Shown: positions 38,098 to 45,311 of the stretch, piece by piece
Layout of the letters: every line of letters begins with the position of its first letter
How positions within the stretch are numbered: position 1 is the stretch's first letter
Source: DASPWV01 sp046727855
Lineage (GTDB): Bacteria > Acidobacteriota > Vicinamibacteria > Vicinamibacterales > UBA2999
Reading direction: 5' to 3'
NCBI GenBank assembly: GCA_046727855.1
Contig: JBKPDL010000068.1
Span: forward strand, 1 to 64,000
Length of the DNA stretch: 64,000 bases
Translations under genes and position numbers: made by a program
The notes under the pieces: model-generated
What the model saw: only the letters and a program-made list of their open reading frames with translations
Told to the model about the DNA's origin: nothing
Database searches by the model: none

Positions 38098-38880
38098 CTA
38101 GCGCCCGCTGAACCGGGGCGGACGCTTGCCGAGAAACGCCGACACCCCTTCACGAAAATCCTCGCTCGCGTAGCATTGTCCGATCAGATCGTCGAGGTCG
38201 CTGGGATCGAGGCGCTTGCTGACGGCAATCCGTCGCAGCGCTTCTTTTGTGGCCCGCAGCGTCAGCGGCGCATGCGCCGCAATCGTCGCCGCGAGATCGC
38301 GTACGACGTCGTCGATCACCGCGTGGTCGGCGATGCGCGTCACCAGGCCAAGCGCCTCGGCTTCCGACGCCTCGAGAAACCGCGCGGTAAAGATGACGTC
38401 CTTCGTACGCGCAGGCCCGATCAGATCGACGAGGCGGCCGTAATTGGCCGCAGACAGGCAGTTGCCGAGCGTGCGTGCGATCGGCATGCCGAACTGCGCG
38501 CTCGGCGTACAGACGCGCAAATCGCATGCGAGCGCAATCGCACACCCGCCGCCGGCAGCGACACCATGCACCTGCGCTATGGTAGGTACCGCCACGGCTT
38601 CGAGGCGATCGATTACCGCATCGAGCCGCTGCTCGTAGGCGATACCATCTTCGGCGGACGAGAATTCTGTGAACTGCCGGATGTCAGTGCCCGCGGCAAA
38701 TGCGTCGCCATTCGCGCGCAGCACGAACACGCGGATCTCGGTATCCGCTTCAACCTTGTCGCAGGCGTCGGCGAGCGCGTCGTACATCTCCCACGTGAGC
38801 GCGTTTTTGGCGTCGGGGCGGTTGAACGTCAGGTACGCGACGTGATCGCCGGACGAGAACAACACTTCAGAGGTAGACAT
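38098..38880 (-). CDS. Enoyl-CoA hydratase/isomerase family protein
   Basis: 260 residues, the usual crotonase size. Key regions: AYLTFNRPDAKNALTWEMYDAL, AFAAGTDIRQF (first oxyanion loop), QVHGVAAGGGCAIALACDLRV (second oxyanion loop and CoA-binding), and ARFLEASEAEALGLVTRI. The usual catalytic Glu is not evident at the first position (Gly-Cys-Ala), so hydratase, isomerase or another crotonase reaction is open. The ATG overlaps the ATG of the divergent CoA-transferase within CATG; a GTG 15 bases downstream is another possible start. The partner CoA-transferase suggests a pathway that activates and then hydrates or isomerises an acyl-CoA. Confidence 0.88.
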   Translation of the reverse strand: MSTSEVLFSSGDHVAYLTFNRPDAKNALTWEMYDALADACDKVEADTEIRVFVLRANGDAFAAGTDIRQFTEFSSAEDGIAYEQRLDAVIDRLEAVAVPTIAQVHGVAAGGGCAIALACDLRVCTPSAQFGMPIARTLGNCLSAANYGRLVDLIGPARTKDVIFTARFLEASEAEALGLVTRIADHAVIDDVVRDLAATIAAHAPLTLRATKEALRRIAVSKRLDPSDLDDLIGQCYASEDFREGVSAFLGKRPPRFSGR

Positions 38881-40060
38881 GAGTACGGGCCAGAGCGCGC
38901 TTGAAGGAATACGCGTCCTCGATGTGACGCAGGTGATGGCTGGTCCTTTTTGCGCGATGCAACTATGCGACATGGGCGCGGACGTGATCAAGGTCGAGCC
39001 TCCGGAAGGCGACTCGACGCGGCGGATGGCGGGTGCCGCTGCCGGCGAAAGTGCGGCATTCAACGCGGTGAATCGCGGCAAGCGCGGTATCGTGCTCGAT
39101 CTCAAGGCGCCCCTCGGCCAGGACGCCTTTCGCCGTCTGCTACGGCACACCGATATCGTGGTGGAAAACAACAGGCCCGGCGTCATGCGCGCCTTCGGGT
39201 TGGATTACCCATCGCTCGCGTCTGACTTCCCTACGCTCATCTACGCCTCGATTTCGGGTTACGGCCAGACCGGTCCCGATGCGAAAAAAGGAGGGTTCGA
39301 TCTCATCGCGCAAGGCGTATCAGGCCTCATGTCGGTCACCGGCGAACCCGGTCGGCCCCCGGTCAAAATCGGTGTGCCAATCACCGACCTGGGCGCGGCC
39401 ATGTTTGCGCTGACGGCGATACTCGCTGCGCTCTATTACCGGGGGCGCACGGGTCGCGGCCAATACATTGACACGTCGCTCGTCGATGCCGGCGTCGCGT
39501 TTTCGGTTTGGGAAGCTGCGGAGTACTTCGGTGAAGGCGTAGTCCCACAGCCACTCGGTTCGGCCCATCGTCTGCTCGCGCCGTATCAGGCGATTCGATG
39601 CCGTGACGGCTACATCACCCTTGGCGCCGCCAACGATCGGTTGTTCGAGCGGTTTTGTGCACTGCTTGGGCATGCAGAATGGGTTGGCAATCCGGACTAC
39701 GCAACTGCCACCGCGAGGGTGAAGAACCGCGCCGCGTTGATCGCGCGGATCGAAGCGATCACGGCGCTGGAACCGCGGCAGCATTGGATTGCGTTACTCG
39801 AGACAAACGGGATTCCGTGCGGACCGATCAACAACTATGCGGAGGCGTTTGCAGATCCGCAGGTGCGCGCGCGTGAAATGGTGGTGGAGGTCGAACACCC
39901 GGCGCTCGGCCGCCTCCAAACACCCGGATCGCCGATCAAAATGTCGGAAACTCCGCCTCTCGTTCGGCGCCGAGCGCCAATGCTCGGTGAGCACACGGGC
40001 GAAATTCTAGGGAAATTAGGTTACTCCGACGCTCAACTCGCGCAGTTCCGTCTTTTCTAG
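38879..40060 (+). CDS. CaiB/BaiF family (class III) CoA-transferase
   Basis: 393 residues, full length for the family. The N-terminal GIRVLDVTQVMAGPFCAMQLCDMGADVIKVE is diagnostic. NRGKRGIVLDLK and GFDLIAQGVSGLMSVTGEP follow, and the catalytic Asp is in GQYIDTSLVDAG. The C-terminal half has LGAANDRLFERFCALLG and GIPCGPINNYAEAFADPQ. It transfers CoA between an acyl-CoA and a carboxylic acid such as a succinate, carnitine or oxalate type donor; the substrate is unknown. The ribosome site GAGGT lies five bases from the ATG, inside the coding sequence of the divergent hydratase gene. Confidence 0.92.
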   Translation: MSTGQSALEGIRVLDVTQVMAGPFCAMQLCDMGADVIKVEPPEGDSTRRMAGAAAGESAAFNAVNRGKRGIVLDLKAPLGQDAFRRLLRHTDIVVENNRPGVMRAFGLDYPSLASDFPTLIYASISGYGQTGPDAKKGGFDLIAQGVSGLMSVTGEPGRPPVKIGVPITDLGAAMFALTAILAALYYRGRTGRGQYIDTSLVDAGVAFSVWEAAEYFGEGVVPQPLGSAHRLLAPYQAIRCRDGYITLGAANDRLFERFCALLGHAEWVGNPDYATATARVKNRAALIARIEAITALEPRQHWIALLETNGIPCGPINNYAEAFADPQVRAREMVVEVEHPALGRLQTPGSPIKMSETPPLVRRRAPMLGEHTGEILGKLGYSDAQLAQFRLF

Positions 40061-40161
40061 GTGGTAACGTTCCGGGTGCGAACGCGGCGCCACCGTCAGG
40101 GTCGGCCCGACAGGCGAAAGACGCTGATGAATCGTGCGCGAGCCGACTTACGAACGCGCGG

Positions 40162-40175
40162 GCGATTATAATCGC
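40162..40175 (+). promoter_or_regulatory. -10 element in a perfect palindrome before the zinc-ribbon gene
   Basis: GCGATTATAATCGC is a perfect 14-bp palindrome that contains a consensus TATAAT at 40167-40172. The expected start of transcription is about 8 bases before the ATG at 40188, and no Shine-Dalgarno is visible, so the transcript may be leaderless or nearly so. No good -35 was found. This promoter would also serve the selenoprotein candidate gene. Confidence 0.4.
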
Positions 40176-40187
40176 GCGTAGACCTGC

Positions 40188-40667
40188 ATGAGCGATCGGA
40201 AATACCGTCAGCGCGGTTATCAGGACGATGGTCGCGAGCGGCAGCCGCGACCGGCGTCGCCGGATGGACAACCGCGCCGACCGGAACGTGAACCCGGCGC
40301 TCCGGCGGGCGCACGCCGCATTTCGTCCGAAGGTGCGAAGAACCCGAACATGCCGGGTTTTCGCGAAGTGGCCCGATGCGCGCGATGTGGAAGCCTCGTT
40401 GAAGTGCAGGTGTTCTCGCGCAGCAAGTGCACAAAGTGCGGTCAGGACCTGCACTCATGCGCGCAGTGCGTGCATTTCGATCCGGGTGCACGTTTCGAAT
40501 GCACGCAGCCGATTGCGGCACGGGTGTCGCCGAAAGACGTCGCCAACGAGTGTCAGTTCTTCACGGCGCGCACCACATGGGAGCGCGAGACCTCGTCGGC
40601 CGTCAGCAACAAGCCGGCTGAACCATCCGGCGCGCGCAAGGCCTTCGACGACCTGTTCAAGTTCTGA
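40188..40667 (+). CDS. Zinc-ribbon protein of unknown function
   Basis: 159 residues. The first 55 are basic, Pro/Arg/Gln-rich and likely disordered. Residues about 60-140 carry paired Cys motifs: CARCG, CTKCG, then CAQC, and single Cys in FECTQP and NECQFF, so two metal-binding knuckles of zinc-ribbon type are likely. The last part (ARKAFDDLFKF) is a short amphipathic end. No known family name can be given. It lies 18 bases before the PDO-like selenoprotein candidate on the same strand and is probably co-transcribed with it, so a redox- or metal-linked partnership is possible. Confidence 0.8.
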   Translation: MSDRKYRQRGYQDDGRERQPRPASPDGQPRRPEREPGAPAGARRISSEGAKNPNMPGFREVARCARCGSLVEVQVFSRSKCTKCGQDLHSCAQCVHFDPGARFECTQPIAARVSPKDVANECQFFTARTTWERETSSAVSNKPAEPSGARKAFDDLFKF

Positions 40668-40685
40668 AGCCCTTACAATCGATCC

Positions 40686-41348
40686 ATGGCCCTCCTTTCT
40701 GCTCAGGATGCCCAGGTCCTGACCGAGCACCTGTCGCCGATTCAGAAGCGCGTCACCCTCGTGCTCTTCACCCAAACGATCGGCGGATCCGAAAGTGGTC
40801 CAGTCGCCAGGCAAGTGCTCGATGAGCTCGCCACGCTCAACGACCAGGTCGAAGTGGTGGAAAAGAACTTCATCCTCGATCTCGACGATCGCGCGAAGTA
40901 CGGTGTCGACAAGTCTCCCGCGATCGTGGTTTTGTCGGACGGCGACGACACGCGCATGCGGTTTTTCGGCGCGCCCACCGGCTACGAGTTCGTTCCGCTC
41001 GTCGAGGCGGTGCTCCTGGCAGGAACGGGCCATCTCGAGCTCCAGGGCGAGACCAAGGCGTTGCTCGCCACGGTCGCCAAGCCGATGCATTTGCAGGTGT
41101 TCTCCACACCCACGTGACCGCATTGCCCCAGGGCGGTCGTCCTGGCGCACAAAATGGCGTACGCGAATCCGCACATCACCGCTTCGGCGGTCGAGGCCAC
41201 GGAGTTCATGGAACTCACGCGCCGCTATCGCGTCACCGGCGTTCCCAAAACCATCGTCAACGACGACGTCGAGATTCTTGGCGCGCTGCCTGAGGAAATG
41301 TTCGTCCGGGCGGCGCTGCAAATCCCCGAAGACCAGCCGTCCGCATAG
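40686..41348 (+). CDS. PDO/glutaredoxin-like protein with in-frame UGA (candidate selenoprotein)
   Basis: 220 residues if the UGA at 41115-41117 (codon 144) is read as selenocysteine. Two thioredoxin folds in tandem, as in protein disulfide oxidoreductases. The N-terminal fold has lost its CXXC (FTQTIGGSESG). The C-terminal fold reads VFSTPT-UGA-PHC, then RAVVLAHKMAYANP, VEATEFMELTRRYRVTGVPKTIVND (cis-Pro loop VPKT) and ILGALPEEM. Reading straight through UGA keeps the frame, and family members have CPYC or CPHC here, so UGA stands exactly at the first active-site Cys. A hairpin with bacterial SECIS geometry begins 7 bases later. Alternatives are a nonsense mutation from TGC or a sequencing error; the intact frame after it argues against decay. 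Confidence 0.8.
41125..41148 (+). promoter_or_regulatory. Candidate bacterial SECIS element
   Basis: Hairpin inside the coding sequence just after the UGA: CCAGG (41128-41132) pairs with CCTGG (41141-41145), extended after one C-C mismatch by GC (41125-41126) with GC (41147-41148). The 8-base apical loop is GCGGTCGT, starting with G and holding a GGT. The loop begins 15 bases after the UGA. Bacterial SECIS elements have a short upper stem, a G at the start of a small loop and a spacing of roughly 15-37 bases, so this fits at the near edge. Confidence 0.6.
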
Positions 41349-41350
41349 AA

Positions 41351-41372
41351 TGACCTCCCGAACGGGAGGTCA
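41351..41372 (+). terminator. Hairpin after the PDO-like gene, masking a Shine-Dalgarno sequence
   Basis: Perfect 9-bp stem TGACCTCCC and GGGAGGTCA around a GAAC loop, two bases after the stop of the PDO-like gene. There is no T-run, so termination is uncertain. The right arm holds GGGAGGT, the ribosome site of the following M55 remnant, which would be hidden when the hairpin forms. Confidence 0.4.
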
Positions 41373-41373
41373 C

Positions 41374-41791
41374 ATGCGCCGCGCCTTTCTCGCTATTGCG
41401 TGCTTTCTACTGGCAGTTGCTGCCAACGCACAGCCATCCGGCAAGCGCGTTTACATTTCGGTTGATCTCGAAGGTATCAGCGGCGTCAACGGCGACGACC
41501 AGACGTCGGCCGGACAGCCTGAGTACGGACGCGCGCGAAAACTCATGGCCGAAGACGCCAACGCGGCGATTCGCGGCGCGTTCGACGGCGGCGGCAAAGA
41601 AAACAGCGCCGCAGCGTACCGGTCCGTATCGCGTGACGATTCAATATCGCAACTTCACGTTTACCGAGGTGGCAGGCGCGTTCAAGGAAATCGAGGTCGT
41701 CGCACCCGACACACTCAGGTTTGCGCGTGACACGATGCCGGAAGCGTATCGCCTCATTCGCGTGCTCTATCGCTTCATCAACCCGGATTAG
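41374..41791 (+). pseudogene. M55 family D-aminopeptidase (DppA-like), internally deleted and frameshifted remnant
   Basis: The signal peptide MRRAFLAIACFLLAVAANAQ and the first part of an M55 peptidase are intact (KRVYISVDLEGISGVNGDDQ, EYGRARKLMAEDANAAIRGAFDGG). Near 41600 the match stops, and the typical C-terminal end resumes in another frame (YRVTIQYRNFTFTEVAGAFKE... LIRVLYRFIN). Roughly 170 residues, including the conserved HG and metal-binding segments in the middle, are missing. The short distance between the two ends shows a deletion, not just a frameshift. The product would have been a secreted zinc D-aminopeptidase. The Cys-rich gene cluster upstream is unaffected. Confidence 0.8.
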
Positions 41792-41827
41792 ACTTCTACG
41801 GATCGATGAGTTGATCGATCCGCGGCG

Positions 41828-42505
41828 TCACGCCGGAACCGGCTTCCATCCCTTCCCTTCCTCGAGAACGAAGCGCGTGTCTTCCGGGACGTCCCACCCC
41901 GGAATCGTGGGATAGAGCGGATCGCCCGGCAGCGTCAGCATCCGTCGATTGCCGCTCTGGTTGAATTGCGGCTGCACGCGTACGACACGCGTGCGACGCG
42001 CCCAGTCGAGCACCTCGGCGATCGATTGCAACCGCGCGAGCCGCCGCAGTGTCGTCCACGTCGGCGGCGGCAGCACGATCTCGCCACGGCGACAGCGCTC
42101 GATCGCGGCCGACGGACCTCCCCACACGAGCTCAGTTGTCTCGCTCTCGTCGTGCCGCGCGACCTGGCCGTCGGGCATGAGCGCGAGAAAGAAGCGCGTG
42201 TCGTAGCGGCGGGTTTCGATCTCGGGTGTGACCCAGTGCGCGATCGGAAGCAAATCGTCCGGCGCGAGCGTGACAGCTGCTTCCTCTTGCGTCTCTCGGA
42301 CGGCGGCAATGCGGTACGCGAGTTCCTCGTCGCCGGCCGCGAGCGCACGATCGCTGTCATCGACGCGGCCTCCTGGAAATACGTAGGCGCCGCCCATAAA
42401 TGTGACGCTGTCGTGCCGTCGCACGAGGAGGACTTCCAGATTCTGCGACGCGGGCTCGCGCACGAGCACCACGGTTGAAGCGGGACGTGCGGGGACCGGG
42501 TTCAT
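41828..42505 (-). CDS. NUDIX hydrolase
   Basis: 225 residues. The NUDIX box is of the long type: GGRVDDSD, a 20-residue insertion, then RETQEEAAVTL with the metal-binding REXXEE core. Upstream is STVVLVREP and VTFMGGAYVFPGG. This arrangement occurs in the NUDT19/CoA-pyrophosphatase-like branch, so acyl-CoA or another CoA or nucleoside diphosphate derivative is a likely substrate, but this cannot be settled by eye. The ATG gives the usual N-terminus; the frame continues 48 bases further upstream. It is convergent with the M55 remnant. Confidence 0.88.
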   Translation of the reverse strand: MNPVPARPASTVVLVREPASQNLEVLLVRRHDSVTFMGGAYVFPGGRVDDSDRALAAGDEELAYRIAAVRETQEEAAVTLAPDDLLPIAHWVTPEIETRRYDTRFFLALMPDGQVARHDESETTELVWGGPSAAIERCRRGEIVLPPPTWTTLRRLARLQSIAEVLDWARRTRVVRVQPQFNQSGNRRMLTLPGDPLYPTIPGWDVPEDTRFVLEEGKGWKPVPA

Positions 42506-42583
42506 CTGTCTTCGTGTTCCTAGCATATGGCACCCAGGCCGCTCTCGCATCACGCGGTGCGCGATGCCATGTGATCCAAACCG

Positions 42584-43771
42584 TCAACGCACCAAGGTCA
42601 CGACGGTTTCAATATGGGTGGTGTGAGGGAACATATCCACGGGTTGCACCCGCGTCACGCGATAGCCGCTGGCGAGGATCGCCGGCAACTCGCGCGCCAG
42701 CGCCTCGGGATTGCAGGACACGTAGGCGACGCGGGCCGGCCGCATTTCGTTGAACAGTCTGTGGACGACATCCGGCGGGCAACCCGATCGTGGAGGATCG
42801 ACGACAGCCAGATCCCACCGCAATCGCGCGTGGCGCGGCAGCGCGTCCTCAACACGTGCCCGGACAAATCGCGCGCGCTGCTCCAGCCGATTCAAGCGCG
42901 CGTTTGCCTGGCCGTCGCGCACGGCTTGCTCGCTTTCTTCGATCGCCGTCACGCGGTGGCCGCGCGCAGCGAGCGGGAGACTGAACAATCCACTGCCGGC
43001 GTAGAGATCGATAACATCCAACGGAGTCTCCGGCGGCGCATGCGCAAGTACGAGATCAACGAGTGTTGAAGCGACGACCGCGTTGGTTTGAAAAAACGCT
43101 GTGGGCGAGACGAGATATGAAATCGGGCCGATGGTCTCACGGACATTCGGGCGGCCGTCAATCCGGAGCGTTTCGCGACCCACCATGTACGGCCCCGGCC
43201 TGCTGTGAATATTGAGAAAGAAGCCGGTCGGACGTTCGGGACCTGCCAGGAAGTTACGAATCGGCTCGCGCAGCCCCTTGTCGTTCCTCGTCACCACGAG
43301 CATCGCCACCGCTTCTGTATCGTCCCGCGTGGTGCGCACTAGGAGATGGCGAAGCACACCGCGAAGATCCGGCCCCGCGGCCGCGATGCGCGCGCGAGCG
43401 AGATCGGCATGAAGAGCAAACGCAATCCGGTTCGCGCGATCGGACTGAACCGGGCACTCGACAATGGCGATGACGCGATTCGAACGTGCGGCGTAGTGTC
43501 CCAGGATAAGGTGACCGTGGCGCTGACCAAAGACGAACGAGGCTTTGTGACGAAAGCGCCACGGCCAGCCCGTTGCGTCAGGTTGCATGCCGACGAGCGG
43601 CTGCACCTCCGGCGCGCGGCCGCCGAGCGATGCGTGCAGCAGTTCCGCGACACGATCGCGTTTGCGCGCGAGTTGCGTGGCGTAGGGAAGGTTTTGCCAA
43701 TCGCATCCGCCGCAGGGGCCGAAGTGTTCGCAGAGCGCGGGGCTACTTGGCTTCGACCAGCTCAACGTCAA
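42584..43771 (-). CDS. RlmD/RumA-like 23S rRNA (uracil-5)-methyltransferase
   Basis: 395 residues of the TrmA/RlmD family. An Fe-S cluster site is visible: CEHFGPCGGCDW (three Cys) with a later Cys in AIVECPVQSD. SAM-binding and catalytic stretches are VIDLYAGSGLFSLPLA, VVDPPRSGCPPDV and VAYVSCNPEALARE, whose Cys attacks uracil C6. It would methylate U1939 or U747-type sites of 23S rRNA. The start is TTG overlapping the end of the FKBP gene by 29 bases, with a second TTG two codons on; no ATG is available before the Fe-S motif. The two genes are likely co-transcribed. Confidence 0.88.
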   Translation of the reverse strand: MTLSWSKPSSPALCEHFGPCGGCDWQNLPYATQLARKRDRVAELLHASLGGRAPEVQPLVGMQPDATGWPWRFRHKASFVFGQRHGHLILGHYAARSNRVIAIVECPVQSDRANRIAFALHADLARARIAAAGPDLRGVLRHLLVRTTRDDTEAVAMLVVTRNDKGLREPIRNFLAGPERPTGFFLNIHSRPGPYMVGRETLRIDGRPNVRETIGPISYLVSPTAFFQTNAVVASTLVDLVLAHAPPETPLDVIDLYAGSGLFSLPLAARGHRVTAIEESEQAVRDGQANARLNRLEQRARFVRARVEDALPRHARLRWDLAVVDPPRSGCPPDVVHRLFNEMRPARVAYVSCNPEALARELPAILASGYRVTRVQPVDMFPHTTHIETVVTLVR

Positions 43772-44189
43772 AGATCAGCGTCGCGTTGGGCGGAATCTGC
43801 CCCGCGGCGCCTTGCGGACCGTATCCTAACGCCGGCGGAATGATCAGCGTGCGCGCGCCGCCTGCTTTCATGCCGACGACGCCCTCGTCCCAGCCGGGAA
43901 TGACTTCGCCATCACCAAGCCTGAAGGTGAACGGGTCCTTGCCGCGAGAGCTGTCGAACTGCTCGCCCTTCCGATCGGCTGCGTTGGTGTCGTAGAGCCA
44001 CCCGGTGTAATGCACCTGGACGTTCATGCCTTTGCGCGCCTCGTTTCCGGTGCCCACCTTCGTGTCGGTCTTCTGGAGAGTGGTGATGCCGGAATCCGGC
44101 ATCGGCTTATCGGCTGGATTCGTCGAAGGGGAGCCGCTGCAGCCGACCGCAACAAAAACGAGCACCAAGAAGAGCGCGAAGCGTGTCAC
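43743..44189 (-). CDS. FKBP-type peptidyl-prolyl cis-trans isomerase, lipoprotein
   Basis: 148 residues. A GTG start opens a lipoprotein signal with lipobox VAVGC at residue 17. The FKBP domain is complete: MNVQVHYTGWLYD, FDSSRGKDPFTFRLGDGEVIPGWDEGVVGMKAGGARTLIIPPALGYG, and PPNATLIFDVELVEAK. The Tyr, Asp, Phe and Trp residues that form the proline pocket are present. It should help fold proteins at the periplasmic side of the inner or outer membrane. Confidence 0.93.
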   Translation of the reverse strand: MTRFALFLVLVFVAVGCSGSPSTNPADKPMPDSGITTLQKTDTKVGTGNEARKGMNVQVHYTGWLYDTNAADRKGEQFDSSRGKDPFTFRLGDGEVIPGWDEGVVGMKAGGARTLIIPPALGYGPQGAAGQIPPNATLIFDVELVEAK

Positions 44190-44226
44190 ACGCGGAAATT
44201 ACCACAAAAACGCCAGCCGTCCGGGA

Positions 44227-44389
44227 GTTACGATTTTTCGTAGAACTGGCCCTTTCGCAAAGTTCGCCACCTTTTGGACCTGGCAACCCCAACCGCTGTT
44301 TCGCGCCGCAAAAGAAGGGGAACCCGCCCCTGTTACGAGTTTTCGTAGCGTTTCGTTTCGTGGGCGACCTGGGCGACGAAATATCGTAA
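44227..44389. promoter_or_regulatory. Three operator-like repeats in the FKBP/GAF-regulator divergent region
   Basis: GTTACGATTTTTCGTAG (44227-44243) and GTTACGAGTTTTCGTAG (44332-44348) differ at one base. A third, inverse copy is CGACGAAATATCGTAA (44374-44389), which ends 11 bases before the regulator's GTG. Each contains a TACGA..TCGTA palindrome. They fill the 211-bp gap between two divergent genes and resemble binding sites of a Fis-type HTH protein, most simply the one encoded next door. Confidence 0.55.
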
Positions 44390-44400
44390 AGTTTGCCGTT

Positions 44401-45099
44401 GTGCAGAACAACTTCCCTTCGCTTTTTCGCGCCATCGTGCGGGCAAAGTCTATTCACGACCTCGCACAGTCCTTTACGACTCACATCGCAGCAGGGAGGT
44501 CCATTGCTCTCGTCCGGGTCTGGCTCAAAAACGGAGTCGGTTCTCTCGAACTGATGGCAAGTGCCGGAACGCCCAGCGGCGGCGGCAGCTATACTCGCCT
44601 CGATGGCGAGTTCCGCGAGATGGCGGTGGCCGACTCCAGAGTCGCATGCATCGCTGACGCACGGGAGCCGTTTATCGTGCGCGGCATCCGCGGTGACGAA
44701 GACTGGCTCACCAATCCAGGGTGGGTCGCACGCCAGAGCGTGCGCGCATTCATCGGCGTTCCGATCGTTGAGGACGGCGAAGCGATCGGCGCCCTAGCGG
44801 CGTTCGATCGCGAAATGCCTTCCGACGAGCAACTCGCGAACATTCAGCTTGCGGTCGATCTTGCCGCCTCGCGCGTTGTCGATCTCAGCGCTCGAGCGAT
44901 CCCACCGCCTGTGCCTCCGCCGCCGATCACGATCGTGACACGCGCCGAGGTGCGCCGGCTCGAAAGGGCGAACATCGAGGCCGCGCTCGCGGCAACGCGC
45001 GGCAAGATTTTTGGTGACGATGGCGCTGCTCGGCTGCTGGGCATGCGCCCGACGACTCTCGCGTCCCGAATAAAGGCGCTTGGAATATTTCGCCGATGA
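44401..45099 (+). CDS. GAF-domain regulator with C-terminal Fis-type HTH
   Basis: 232 residues from a GTG start. The open frame continues far upstream without homology, so this start is the likely one, though its ribosome site is weak. Residues about 15-160 are a GAF sensor domain (AAGRSIALVRVWLKNGVGSLELMASAG, SVRAFIGVPIVEDGEAIGALAAFDRE). A Pro-rich linker follows, then a Fis/HTH_8 helix-turn-helix (LERANIEAALAATRGKIFGDDGAARLLGMRPTTLASRIKALGI). This HTH is the kind found at the end of sigma54 activators, but the AAA+ domain is missing. The ligand is unknown. Confidence 0.82.
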   Translation: MQNNFPSLFRAIVRAKSIHDLAQSFTTHIAAGRSIALVRVWLKNGVGSLELMASAGTPSGGGSYTRLDGEFREMAVADSRVACIADAREPFIVRGIRGDEDWLTNPGWVARQSVRAFIGVPIVEDGEAIGALAAFDREMPSDEQLANIQLAVDLAASRVVDLSARAIPPPVPPPPITIVTRAEVRRLERANIEAALAATRGKIFGDDGAARLLGMRPTTLASRIKALGIFRR

Positions 45100-45311
45100 A
45101 AAGCGAATGACACCGAGAACATCAGATACTTTGCCAGCGCGGCCGCGGGTGAAGCCGCCGGCTTTCGGCCGTGTCTGCGGTGTCGACCCGAAGCGTCTCC
45201 TGGCAGCCCTGCGTGGTTTGGCACCTCTGGGGTTGTGTCACGTGCGCTGCGCTTGATCAGCGCCGGTGCGCTCGACGACGGCGTCGAGGCGGTTGTGGAG
45301 GGAGGATACCG

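Noticed and set aside
41154..41348. A separate small thioredoxin-like gene starting at MAYANPH
   Set aside because: It is in the same frame as the preceding gene, has no ribosome site and begins in the middle of a fold; it is the C-terminal end of the UGA-containing protein.
44247..44263. Sigma54-type promoter (TGGC..GC) before the GAF regulator
   Set aside because: The GG-to-GC distance is 7 bases rather than the required 10.
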